Assembly: GCF_027111355.2 (NCBI RefSeq)
Contig: NZ_CP114291.2
Coordinates: forward strand, 930,001 to 994,000
Length of the DNA stretch: 64,000 nt
DNA from: Flavobacterium eburneipallidum
GTDB taxonomy: Bacteria > Bacteroidota > Bacteroidia > Flavobacteriales > Flavobacteriaceae
Direction of reading: 5' to 3'
The position numbers were made by a program, and so were the translations under genes. Numbering within the stretch: the first letter of the stretch is position 1; each line of letters begins with the position of its first letter. The notes beneath the pieces are model-generated. The model worked only from the letters and a program-made list of their open reading frames with translations. It searched no databases and was not told where the DNA came from. This document shows, one piece after another, positions 7,567 to 16,776 of the stretch.

Positions 7567-10032
7567 ATGAATTTAAGAAATAAAATTACAGTCCTCTGTT
7601 TCGGAATTGTTTCCTTCGCTACAACGGCGCAAACCAACACCGAACTAAAATTGTGGTACGACAAACCCGCAACCATCTGGAACGAAGCTTTGCCTTTGGG
7701 TAACGGCCGATTGGGAGCAATGGTTTTTGGAGATCCCGCAGTGGAGCGTTTGCAGTTAAACGAAGAAACCATTTGGGCAGGTTCGCCAAACAGTAATGTA
7801 CATACGAAGTCTATTGAAGCATTACCAAAAGTAAGACAGCTCGTTTTCGAAGGAAAATTTGATGAAGCACAGGATTTGGCAACCCGTGATATTATGTCGC
7901 AAACCAACGATGGAATGCCGTATCAGACTTTCGGAAGCGCTTATATTTCGTTTCTGGGCCATCAAAAATACACCAATTATTACCGTGATTTGGATATCGA
8001 AAACGCTACGGCAAAAGTAAAATACACCGTAAATGGAGTAGAATTTACCAGAGAAATTTTGACATCTTTTTCAGATCAGGTGATTGTTGTAAAATTATCG
8101 GCAAGTCAGCCGGGACAGATTACGGCAAATGTTTTTATGAACAGCCCGATTGACAAAACCGTTCCTTCGACTGAAGGAAACCAAATTATCCTTTCGGGAA
8201 TTGGAACTAATTTTGAAAATGTAAAAGGGAAAGTAAAATTCCAAGGACGAATCGAAGCCAAAAATAAAGGCGGAGAAGTTTCAGCAAGCAACGGAATCCT
8301 AATCATAAACAAAGCCGATGAGGTAACGCTTTACATTTCGATAGCGACCAATTTCAAAAACTATCAGGACATTACCGAAGATGAAGTAGCGAAAAGCAAA
8401 TCGTATTTGGAGAAAGCTTTACCGAAAAGTTTCGATGAAATTAAAAAAGCACACGTTGCCTATTATCAAAAATTTTTCAACAGAGTTGCTTTGGATTTAG
8501 GTTCAAACGATGCCATCAAGAAACCAACAAACGAAAGAATCCGTGATTTCAAAAATCAATTCGATCCGAAATTAGCGAGTCTGTATTTCCAATTTGGACG
8601 TTATTTATTGATTTCGAGTTCACAGCCGGGAGGTCAGCCTGCCAATTTACAGGGAATCTGGAACGATATGGTGACTCCGCCCTGGGATTCTAAATACACA
8701 ACTAACATCAATGCCGAAATGAATTACTGGCCGGCAGAAGTAACGAACCTTTCGGAAATGCACGAGCCTTTTATCCAAATGGCAAAAGAATTAAGCGTTA
8801 CTGGAGCAGTAACTGCAAAAACGATGTACAATGCCAACGGCTGGGTCTTGCATCACAACACAGATATTTGGCGCGTAACCGCTCCGGTAGATTCGGCTGC
8901 GTCAGGAATGTGGATGACTGGCGGTGCCTGGGTTTCGCAGGATTTGTGGGAACGTTATTTGTACACAGGCGATCTCAATTATTTAAAAGAAATTTATCCG
9001 ATAATTAAAGGATCAGCAGATTTCTTTTTGGATTTTATGATTACCGATCCAAACACAGGATATTTAGTGGTGGTACCGTCAAGTTCTCCTGAAAACACAC
9101 ACGCAGGCGGAACCGGAAAATCGACTATTGCTTCGGGAACTACGATGGATAATCAGTTGGTTTTTGATTTGTTTTCGAATGTCATTAAAGCATCAAAACT
9201 GGTTGCTCCGGATGAAAATTATACTAGAAAATTAAGTGATGCTTTGTCCAAAATGCCTCCAATGAAAATAGGAAAACACAGTCAGTTGCAGGAATGGCAG
9301 GACGATTGGGACAACCCGAAAGACAATCACCGACACGTTTCGCATTTGTACGGCTTGTTTCCGAGTAACCAGATTTCGCCAATTAAAACACCTGAATTAT
9401 TTGAAGGAGCCAAACAATCCTTAATTTACAGAACAGATGAATCGACAGGCTGGTCAATGGGCTGGAAAGTGAATTTATGGGCCAGATTATTAGACGGAAA
9501 TCACGCCTACAAACTGATTCAGGATCAATTGCATTTGGTAACCGCCGACCAAAGAAAAGGTGGTGGAACCTACCCGAATATGCTCGATGCGCACCAGCCG
9601 TTTCAAATTGACGGTAACTTTGGCTGTACTGCCGGAATCGCCGAAATGCTGATGCAGAGTCAGGAAGATGCGATTCATTTATTGCCTGCTTTGCCAACGG
9701 TCTGGAAAGACGGAAGCATTAAAGGTTTGGTAACCCGAGGCGGATTTGTAATTGATATGACCTGGAAAAATAATAAAGTTTCAACTTTAAAAGTGTACTC
9801 AAAATTAGGAGGAAACTGCCGATTGAAATTGGAAAACACCTTAAAAGCAGATAAAGGAATTGCACTTAAAAAAGCAAAAGGTAAAAACCCGAATCCGTTG
9901 TTTTATGATGTTGAAGTAAAAAAACCGATTATTTCAAAAGAAGCAAAATTGCCTAAAGTGCAATTACCGAAGTACAATGAATATGATGTGGAGATGAAAG
10001 CGGGGCAGACTTATAGTTTTTCGGCGAATTGA
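7567..10032 (+). CDS. GH95 glycosidase (alpha-L-fucosidase or alpha-L-galactosidase)
   Basis: The 821-residue protein carries a signal peptide (cleavage about TTAQ) and a clear GH95 signature from its start (WYDKPATIWNEALPLGNGRL, LNEETIWAG). The catalytic set of the family is present: N380 and N382 in the TNINAEMNYW block, E509 in SSPENTH and D682 in DGNFGC, corresponding to the Asn pair, acid and Asp of characterised GH95 fucosidase. Length matches the family. GH95 enzymes use inverting chemistry on alpha-1,2-linked L-fucose or, in rhamnogalacturonan-II loci, L-galactose. With rhamnosidases on both sides the pectin reading is attractive but not proved. The native promoter is not recognisable. 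Confidence 0.92.
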   Translation: MNLRNKITVLCFGIVSFATTAQTNTELKLWYDKPATIWNEALPLGNGRLGAMVFGDPAVERLQLNEETIWAGSPNSNVHTKSIEALPKVRQLVFEGKFDEAQDLATRDIMSQTNDGMPYQTFGSAYISFLGHQKYTNYYRDLDIENATAKVKYTVNGVEFTREILTSFSDQVIVVKLSASQPGQITANVFMNSPIDKTVPSTEGNQIILSGIGTNFENVKGKVKFQGRIEAKNKGGEVSASNGILIINKADEVTLYISIATNFKNYQDITEDEVAKSKSYLEKALPKSFDEIKKAHVAYYQKFFNRVALDLGSNDAIKKPTNERIRDFKNQFDPKLASLYFQFGRYLLISSSQPGGQPANLQGIWNDMVTPPWDSKYTTNINAEMNYWPAEVTNLSEMHEPFIQMAKELSVTGAVTAKTMYNANGWVLHHNTDIWRVTAPVDSAASGMWMTGGAWVSQDLWERYLYTGDLNYLKEIYPIIKGSADFFLDFMITDPNTGYLVVVPSSSPENTHAGGTGKSTIASGTTMDNQLVFDLFSNVIKASKLVAPDENYTRKLSDALSKMPPMKIGKHSQLQEWQDDWDNPKDNHRHVSHLYGLFPSNQISPIKTPELFEGAKQSLIYRTDESTGWSMGWKVNLWARLLDGNHAYKLIQDQLHLVTADQRKGGGTYPNMLDAHQPFQIDGNFGCTAGIAEMLMQSQEDAIHLLPALPTVWKDGSIKGLVTRGGFVIDMTWKNNKVSTLKVYSKLGGNCRLKLENTLKADKGIALKKAKGKNPNPLFYDVEVKKPIISKEAKLPKVQLPKYNEYDVEMKAGQTYSFSAN

Positions 10033-10096
10033 TAGTTTAATTATTATACGATGATATTGAATGAACTGAATATTTAATAATTAAAAATGTGAATTA

Positions 10097-11102
10097 ATGG
10101 ATATATTAAGAGCTTGTTTTTATGCATATAATAGAAAAGTTAATCATTTTGCACAATGTGTTATTTTGATTAATAAAGATGTTTTTAATGTGTCTAAAAT
10201 TTATAATATTTCAGTTACTCAAGACTATTTTATATGTTCTGAAATAAAGATTGATAAATTAATAGATAAATTATGTGAAAAAGAGACGGGTGATTTTTTA
10301 GATGCATATCATCTTGCTAAAAATCAAGGTTTTTCATTTTCAGCTTTTCCTGATGGAGGTAATTTAAATATGAGTTTAATTCAGATACCACGTTTTGGAG
10401 AAGTAGATTTTGAAAGAATTATTAATTCAATAGGAGGGAGTAAAATTCCTGAAACAGAAAAAAGAACTCCTGACTTTTACATTAATGATATACTTTTAGA
10501 ATTGAAAGATTTACAAGAAGATAGCCTTGAAAATAAAGATAGACAAAAAAGTATTGCAAAACTTTTTAAAGATAGAGTTGACTATGCTATTAACATTGAT
10601 CCTTTGCTTGATTTTGGAGATTTGACATTTGACATTTGATTACCATCGTCTTGTAAAAAACACAATTAAAAATCAATTCAAATCTGCTAGCGATCAAATC
10701 AAACAATATAAAAAATTGAATCCTAATTTTAAAAATGCTGGAATTATTATTCTTAACACAGGATTTGAAAGTCTTCCTAATGAATTATTAAAAAAAATGG
10801 TTGCTGATATTTTGAATAATGAAACTAAAACAATTGAGTTTGCTTTTCTTTTTTCACAAAAAATGCAAACAAATGGTTGGAATATGGATTCTGTGTTTTT
10901 GAGTGAATGGGTTGGGAATGTTCCAAATGAAATTCTAAAATTAAAAGATGAAATGGATGAACTTGTGGAGATAAAAATGATAGAAATGGTGCGTGAAAAT
11001 AATAGCTCAAAAACAATAGAATCACAAAAACCAATTTCTTTTGAAATAGATAATAAAGTGTTTTTTTGGAATCCTGGGCAGATGAAATTTCCTTGGAAAT
11101 AA
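10097..11102 (+). pseudogene. Putative PD-(D/E)xK nuclease-like gene split by a 7-bp tandem duplication
   Basis: Two overlapping frames occur here: 10097-10639 (180 codons plus stop) and a continuation ending at 11102. At 10622-10638 the bases TTG are followed by two copies of ACATTTG. Removing one 7-base copy joins the frames without any other change and gives one 332-residue protein through ...GDLTFDYHRLVKN..., so the second copy is the frameshifting lesion. The N-terminal part contains P125-D126 and, nine residues on, E135-L-K137, the pattern of a PD-(D/E)xK nuclease core; the C-terminal part is alpha/beta-like. Family assignment is my inference. The DNA is much richer in A+T than the flanking glycosidase genes, so it looks acquired. 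It could be phase-variable rather than dead. Confidence 0.7.
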
Positions 11103-11149
11103 AAATGAGTATTAATTAATTTATTGACTCTAGGTTTCAAAAACCTGTC

Positions 11150-11285
11150 AGGTCTTAAAACGAATATTGTTTCCGCGTGAGTGATGGCAGTGGAGCTCTT
11201 TTTTTGAGAGGCTTTTTTGCCGAACAAAAAAAAGCGGGAACGTACAGCACGACCCGAAGTTTTTCACGAAGGGTCACGCCCAAAT
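11150..11285. repeat. Composite intergenic repeat-like element
   Basis: This non-coding gap of about 195 bases begins with a small hairpin (AGGTTT CAA AAACCT followed by GTCAGGTCTT). It continues with a G+C-richer modular stretch containing GCGTGAGTGATGGCAGTGG, GGCTTTTTTGCC and GCGGGAACGTACAGCACG, and ends in GACCC...GGGTC arms near 11254-11275. No reading frame fits. I believe similar modules recur between flavobacterial genes, but only one copy is visible here. It could be a mobile repeat or a structured RNA. Confidence 0.5.
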
Positions 11286-11303
11286 AATTAAAATAATTTG
11301 AAT

Positions 11304-12872
11304 ATGTTACACCAATTTAAATACAAAATAATGGCGATTGTGATCCTGATTTCGGCTTTGAACAGCGGTTGTAAATCGGGTGCGGGGCATTCTAAAAAAG
11401 AAACTTCGGTTGTTTTGAAAGCGGATAATTTTAAGCATTATGTAGATTATTTCAACACGATGGAAGATGAGAATATCAAACAAGCCATACCCAATGACAG
11501 TGCGTGGGCGTGGATGGAAAAGAATATTCCGTTGTTTGAATGTCCACAGCAGAATTTTGAAGAGATTTATTATTATCGTTGGTGGACGGCTCGAAAACAC
11601 ATCAAGAAAACGCCACTAGGTTTCGGAATAACCGAGTTTTTAGTTGATCGTTCGTATGCCGACAAATACAATTTGATTGCTTGTGCGGTGGGGCATCATA
11701 TCAATGAATTTCGCTGGGTACACGATCCGCAGTACATTGAACAAGATGTTAAAATATGGTACCGTGGTAATGAAGGAAAACCGATGAACAAATTGTATAA
11801 ATTCAGCAGTTGGACGGCTGATGCGTTGTACAATCGTTATTTGGTGAATAAGGATGAAAAATTCTTATTGGATATGTACCCCGATATGGTTGCGGATTAT
11901 GCTGTTTGGGAAAAAGACCGTCAGCGCAAAGATGGTTTGTTTTGGCAACACGATGTAAAGGACGGAATGGAAGAATCGTTGAGTGGCGGGCGAAAAGTAC
12001 AAAATGCAAGACCAACGATTAACAGTTATATGTATGGAAATGCCGTGGCGATTTCGAAAATGGCATCGATGAAAGGCGACAAAGAAGTGGAAGCTAAATT
12101 TAAAGCCAAAGCGGATGTTTTGCAACAATTGGTCGAAACCCGATTATGGAATTCCAAAGACAATTTTTTTGAGACCTTTACCGAAAAAGATACGCTGGCA
12201 CAGGTTAGAGAAGCAATTGGATTTATTCCGTGGTATTTTAATCTGCCAGAAAAAGACAAAGGTTTTGAAAAAGCCTGGGAGCAGATTAAGGATGAAAAAG
12301 GGTTTTCGGCTCCTTTTGGATTGACGACTGCCGAGCGCAGAAGTCCACGTTTTAGAACCCACGGAACCGGAACCTGCGAATGGGACGGAGCGATTTGGCC
12401 TTTCGCGAGTTCGCAGACTTTGACTGCTTTGGCCAATGTTCTGAATAATTACAATCAGAATTTCGTTGCGAAAACCGATTATTTCAGGCAAATGGATTTG
12501 TATGTGCAGTCGCAATATTACCGTGGAAAGCCATACATAGGGGAATATCTTGACGAAACAACCGGTTATTGGCTGATGGGCGACAAAGAAAGAAGCCGTT
12601 ATTACAATCATTCGACTTTTAACGATTTGATGATTACGGGACTGGTGGGTTTACGTCCGAGAGCGGATGAAAAGATTGAAGTAAATCCGTTGATTCCACA
12701 GGAAAAATGGGATTGGTTTTGTTTGGATAATGTGTTGTATCACGGTAATATCATTACGATTCTTTGGGATAAAACAGGGGAGAAATACAAGAAAGGAAAA
12801 GGGTTTAGAATTTTTAAAAATGGTAAGGAAATTGCGGTTTCAGAAAAATTGGAGAAATTAGTGTCGGAATAG
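11304..12872 (+). CDS. MGH1/GH63-like glycosidase lipoprotein
   Basis: I prefer the ATG at 11304 to the TTG two codons upstream. The product (522 residues) has a lipobox (ALNSGCKS near residue 20), so it is probably a lipoprotein. The rest has the pattern of an (alpha/alpha)6-barrel glycosidase of the GH63/mannosylglycerate-hydrolase-like group: WTADALYNRYL, KDGLFWQHDVKDGMEESLSGG, RPTINSYMYGNAVAISKMA, and a late CEWDGAIWPFASSQT block. The acidic residues in HDVKDGMEES and CEWDG are candidates for catalysis. Substrate unknown; a role in trimming side-chain oligosaccharides is inferred from position. It lies between two AT-rich foreign-looking genes. Confidence 0.75.
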   Translation: MLHQFKYKIMAIVILISALNSGCKSGAGHSKKETSVVLKADNFKHYVDYFNTMEDENIKQAIPNDSAWAWMEKNIPLFECPQQNFEEIYYYRWWTARKHIKKTPLGFGITEFLVDRSYADKYNLIACAVGHHINEFRWVHDPQYIEQDVKIWYRGNEGKPMNKLYKFSSWTADALYNRYLVNKDEKFLLDMYPDMVADYAVWEKDRQRKDGLFWQHDVKDGMEESLSGGRKVQNARPTINSYMYGNAVAISKMASMKGDKEVEAKFKAKADVLQQLVETRLWNSKDNFFETFTEKDTLAQVREAIGFIPWYFNLPEKDKGFEKAWEQIKDEKGFSAPFGLTTAERRSPRFRTHGTGTCEWDGAIWPFASSQTLTALANVLNNYNQNFVAKTDYFRQMDLYVQSQYYRGKPYIGEYLDETTGYWLMGDKERSRYYNHSTFNDLMITGLVGLRPRADEKIEVNPLIPQEKWDWFCLDNVLYHGNIITILWDKTGEKYKKGKGFRIFKNGKEIAVSEKLEKLVSE

Positions 12873-12921
12873 AATTATTTGCTTGTTGTCTAGTGTTTTA
12901 AGTCGAAAATAGAGAAAAATT

Positions 12922-13905
12922 ATGATAGAACAAATTGTAAAAGATTATAAAAAAGACTTATTTAATTCTCCATCAGAAATAAGAAAAAAGTTAGATTTTT
13001 TTAGAGATTTAAGTAAAAAAGGATTGCATAATTTTACTGAAAAAGAAATAGAAGAAATAAAAACTAACTTTATAAAGTTTATAAATATTAATATGACTTT
13101 TTGGGTTGATACTTATCCAACAAAATTATTTAGAGTTACAAATAATAAATATTTATATGGAGGTGAAAAAGTAAAATTACAAATTATCGATGATTTGCTC
13201 GGACCTCCTTTAAATGAATCATATTACGGAAGATGTAACTTACCAAATGAAAGTGTCTTTTATTCTGCTTTAGATTTTAAAACTGCAATTTGGGAAACAA
13301 AGCCAGAAGTTGGAGACTTAATAACTGTAAGTGAATGGCAAATAAAAGATGGCGAGAAATTAAATACTCATAATATATTTAATCCTAATGTTTTCAATTT
13401 ATCCAAAGAAAGTAAAGATGCATATAAAGCTTGGATTGATTCGAAAAATAAAAGAGACTCGACTTTAGGAGAAATTTTTGAAGATGTAATGCTTTTTTTT
13501 ACCGAAGAGTTTATGAAAGTTGTTGATAGTGACAAGAAGGAAAATTATTTATTTTCAAGTATTTTATCTTCAAGATTTTTGCAAGCTAAAAATGATGAAA
13601 ATGGATTTAAAATTGAAGCAATAGTATATCCAAGTGTCAAAATGCAATATGGTTTAACAAATTTAGCAATATCAAATGATTTAGTTTTGAAAAAGTTAAA
13701 CTTAAATAGCATAACTATATATGAGATTATGGAAACAAACTATGATGAGAAAAATGTTCATAATGATGATTTAATAAAAGTTTCTCCATTAATAATTAAA
13801 ACAACTGATTTTGATATTATAAACAACAAAATCAATTATGATGAAGATGCCGAATTCAGACAAATGATCGAATTACATCAAAAGTATAGAGAAGATATCA
13901 ATTAA
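12922..13905 (+). CDS. RES-domain protein (putative NAD+-targeting toxin fold)
   Basis: The 327-residue protein has no signal peptide. Residues about 65-290 fit the RES domain: R71 in KLFRV, R104 and N106 in GRCN, E125 in TAIWETKP, and S238 in VYPSVKMQYGLTNLAI. Arg, Glu and Ser are the residues that give the domain its name. RES toxins of type II systems act on NAD+ and normally sit beside an Xre-type antitoxin; none is visible here. The N-terminal 60 residues are helical and could be an extra domain of the HEPN/RES N-terminal kind. The gene is very AT-rich, lies between glycosidase genes and looks like cargo. Confidence 0.75.
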   Translation: MIEQIVKDYKKDLFNSPSEIRKKLDFFRDLSKKGLHNFTEKEIEEIKTNFIKFININMTFWVDTYPTKLFRVTNNKYLYGGEKVKLQIIDDLLGPPLNESYYGRCNLPNESVFYSALDFKTAIWETKPEVGDLITVSEWQIKDGEKLNTHNIFNPNVFNLSKESKDAYKAWIDSKNKRDSTLGEIFEDVMLFFTEEFMKVVDSDKKENYLFSSILSSRFLQAKNDENGFKIEAIVYPSVKMQYGLTNLAISNDLVLKKLNLNSITIYEIMETNYDEKNVHNDDLIKVSPLIIKTTDFDIINNKINYDEDAEFRQMIELHQKYREDIN

Positions 13906-14017
13906 TATACATACAGGAAAGATTGATATTTAAGCAGATTCGCATATTCTCAAATAGTTTAAATTCATTTTATTGATCTGTGATAATCATTCAAATCTGT
14001 GGCAAAAAAATAAACTT

Positions 14018-16771
14018 ATGAAAAAATCATTTCTATATACATTAATCCTCATTGCATCGCTCTGTTTTTCTTTGGCGCAAGCCCAAAACAAAATCAGCAT
14101 CACAAATCTGCAATGCGAAATGCTGAACAATCCGGAAGGAATTGATGTGGTTCAGCCCCGTTTGAGCTGGCAGATAAAGTCGGATGTCAATGATGTAAAA
14201 CAGACTGCCTATCAAATTATTGTTGCTTCGACTTTGGAAAATCTAAATGCGAACAAAGCCGATTTATGGGATAGCGGAAAAGTAACAAGCAACGAATCTG
14301 TAAATATTATTTACAACGGAAAAAAGCTGGGAGACCGACAAAATGCGTTTTGGAAAGTAACTGTTTTTACGAATAAAGGAGAAATTAAATCTACTGAAAA
14401 TGCCCATTTCAGCATCGGGATTTTAACCTATGCTGACTGGAAATCGACGCGCTGGATTGGCTATGAAAAATTATCAAAAGACGATAGTATTTCCCAGTTT
14501 TCCAGATTATCTGCACGCTATTTGCGAAAATGGATTGATTTGAAAAAGCCTGTCAAAAGCGCCAAAGTCTATATTATGGGAATGGGCTTGTATGAGCTGT
14601 ACATCAACGGAAATAAAATTGGTGACCAAGTTTTGGCACCCGTTCCGACGGATTATACTAAAAATGTAAAATACAATGTTTTTGATGTGACTTTGCAATT
14701 GAAAGAAGGTAAAAATATGCTGGGAACGATTTTAGGAAACGGACGATTTTTTGCAATGCGTCAGGATTATAAACCCTATAAAATTAAGTCGTTTGGAATG
14801 CCAAAAATGGCTCTGCAGTTGTTTGTAGAATATACCGATGGAACCAAAGACATCATCCGAACTGATGACACCTGGAAATTAACCACTGACGGACCAATTT
14901 TGTCCAACAACGAATACGACGGCGAAGAATACGATGCCCGAAAAGAAATGAAAGGTTGGGCTACGACCAATTTTGATGATGCAACCTGGGTAAACGCCAG
15001 ATACGTTCAGGAACCGGGCGGTTTTTATGAAGCGCAAATGACGCCGAATATGAAAATAATGGGCGAGGTAAAACCAATTTCCATAAAAGCGACTCCGAAA
15101 GGAACTTATATTTTGGATATGGGTCAGAATATGGTGGGCTGGTTGCAATTGAAAGTAAAAGGAAAAAGTGGTGACCAAATCACGATGAAATTTGCCGAGT
15201 CTTTGCAAAAAGATGGTTCGCTTTACATTGCCAATTTGCGTGATGCCAAAACCACCGATGTTTATACACTAAAAGGCGAAGGCGAAGAAATCTGGGAACC
15301 CCGTTTTATATTTCACGGTTTCCGATTTGTAGAAATTTCAGGTTTTCCGACCAAACCAACATTGGATAATTTCGTTGGGAAAGTAGTTTATGACGATATT
15401 AAAACCACCGGAACTTTCGAATCTTCGGATGCGACGATGAACCAGATTTTTAAAAATGCGTGGTGGGGAATCAGCGGAAATTACAAAGGAATGCCAATCG
15501 ACTGTCCACAGCGAAACGAGCGCCAGCCTTGGCTGGGAGACAGAACGACTGGTGCTTATGGCGAAAGTTTTTTATTCGACAACCAGACTTTGTATGCCAA
15601 ATGGCTGGACGATATCAAATATTCGCAAACACAGGACGGAGGATTACCAGATGTGGCACCAGCTTTTTGGCGTTATTATGGCGACAATGTGACCTGGCCG
15701 GGAACCTACATTACGGTGGGCGATATGTTATACCAACAATTTGGCGATGCAGAAGTCATCAAAAAACAATATCCGTCTATGAAAAAATGGATGGTGTATA
15801 TGGAAGAAAATTATCTTCAAAATGATTTAATGGACAAGGACAAATACGGTGATTGGTGCGTTCCGCCGGAATCATTAGAGTTGATTCGTTCCAAAGATCC
15901 TGCCCGTTTAACAGATGGACAATTGTTGTCGAGTGCGTTTTATTATCAGCTTTTGAGCATAATGAAAAAGTTTGCCGTAATCGCAAAAGCCGATGCTGAT
16001 ATTGCTCATTATGATGATTTGACAACAAGAATCAAAAAAGCATTCAATGCCAAATTTTTAAATACCGAAAAAAACTTCTACGCCAATAATACTGTAACGG
16101 CAAACGTATTGCCTTTGGCTTTCGGGATGGTTCCTGAAAATCTAATAGACAAGGTTTTTCAAAATATGGTTCACGAAGTTGAGGTTACTAAAAATGGTCA
16201 TATCAGCACAGGCGTAATCGGAACACAATTTTTGATGCGAACGCTTACGAACTTCGGAAGAGGGGATTTGGCTTTCAAACTGGCTTCCAACAAAACCTAT
16301 CCAAGTTGGGGTTATATGGTGGAAAACGGAGCCACCACCATTTGGGAATTATGGAATGGAAACACCGCCGATCCCACAATGAATTCGCAAAATCACGTGA
16401 TGCTTTTGGGCGATTTACTGATTTGGTACTACGAAAATATGGCGGGAATCAAGAGCAATCCCGAAACTCCGGGTTTCAAACAAATCATTATGAAACCTGA
16501 TTTCAATGCGGGACTGACTTTTGTAAATGCCTCTTACGAATCGGTTTATGGTTTGATTAAAAGTGACTGGAAGAAAAACAAAACCAATTTAGTTTGGAAA
16601 ATTACCATTCCTGCTAATTCATCTGCACTCGTTTATTTGCCAACAGCGAATGCTTCGGATGTAAAAGTAAACAAGGAAAAAGTATCGAAAAACCATAAAA
16701 TTGAAAATAATAAATTGGTACTTGAATTGCCTTCAGGAACCTATGAATTGAATGTAAATAATATAAAATAA
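14018..16771 (+). CDS. GH78 alpha-L-rhamnosidase, exported (second)
   Basis: I choose ATG 14018 over an upstream TTG because it begins a proper signal peptide (MKKSFLYTLILIASL, cleavage near AQAQ). The 917-residue product has the GH78 order: N-terminal fibronectin-like domain (LQCEMLNNPEGIDVVQPRLSW), beta-sandwich module, (alpha/alpha)6 barrel and C-terminal beta-domain. The motif DCPQRNERQPW holds D495 and E501 as the acid-side residues and TIWELW holds E777 as the likely base. The acid motif differs from the first GH78 enzyme at 2991, which has DCPQRE. It ends five bases before the next gene, so the two are co-transcribed. A half copy of the AATCTGTGG repeat precedes the start. Confidence 0.92.
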   Translation: MKKSFLYTLILIASLCFSLAQAQNKISITNLQCEMLNNPEGIDVVQPRLSWQIKSDVNDVKQTAYQIIVASTLENLNANKADLWDSGKVTSNESVNIIYNGKKLGDRQNAFWKVTVFTNKGEIKSTENAHFSIGILTYADWKSTRWIGYEKLSKDDSISQFSRLSARYLRKWIDLKKPVKSAKVYIMGMGLYELYINGNKIGDQVLAPVPTDYTKNVKYNVFDVTLQLKEGKNMLGTILGNGRFFAMRQDYKPYKIKSFGMPKMALQLFVEYTDGTKDIIRTDDTWKLTTDGPILSNNEYDGEEYDARKEMKGWATTNFDDATWVNARYVQEPGGFYEAQMTPNMKIMGEVKPISIKATPKGTYILDMGQNMVGWLQLKVKGKSGDQITMKFAESLQKDGSLYIANLRDAKTTDVYTLKGEGEEIWEPRFIFHGFRFVEISGFPTKPTLDNFVGKVVYDDIKTTGTFESSDATMNQIFKNAWWGISGNYKGMPIDCPQRNERQPWLGDRTTGAYGESFLFDNQTLYAKWLDDIKYSQTQDGGLPDVAPAFWRYYGDNVTWPGTYITVGDMLYQQFGDAEVIKKQYPSMKKWMVYMEENYLQNDLMDKDKYGDWCVPPESLELIRSKDPARLTDGQLLSSAFYYQLLSIMKKFAVIAKADADIAHYDDLTTRIKKAFNAKFLNTEKNFYANNTVTANVLPLAFGMVPENLIDKVFQNMVHEVEVTKNGHISTGVIGTQFLMRTLTNFGRGDLAFKLASNKTYPSWGYMVENGATTIWELWNGNTADPTMNSQNHVMLLGDLLIWYYENMAGIKSNPETPGFKQIIMKPDFNAGLTFVNASYESVYGLIKSDWKKNKTNLVWKITIPANSSALVYLPTANASDVKVNKEKVSKNHKIENNKLVLELPSGTYELNVNNIK

Positions 16772-16776
16772 CAATA

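Noticed and set aside
10694..11227. Long - strand frame opposite the nuclease-like gene
   Set aside because: The + strand frame is continuous with the upstream half after one 7-base correction and has better protein-like composition; the - strand frame is a shadow.
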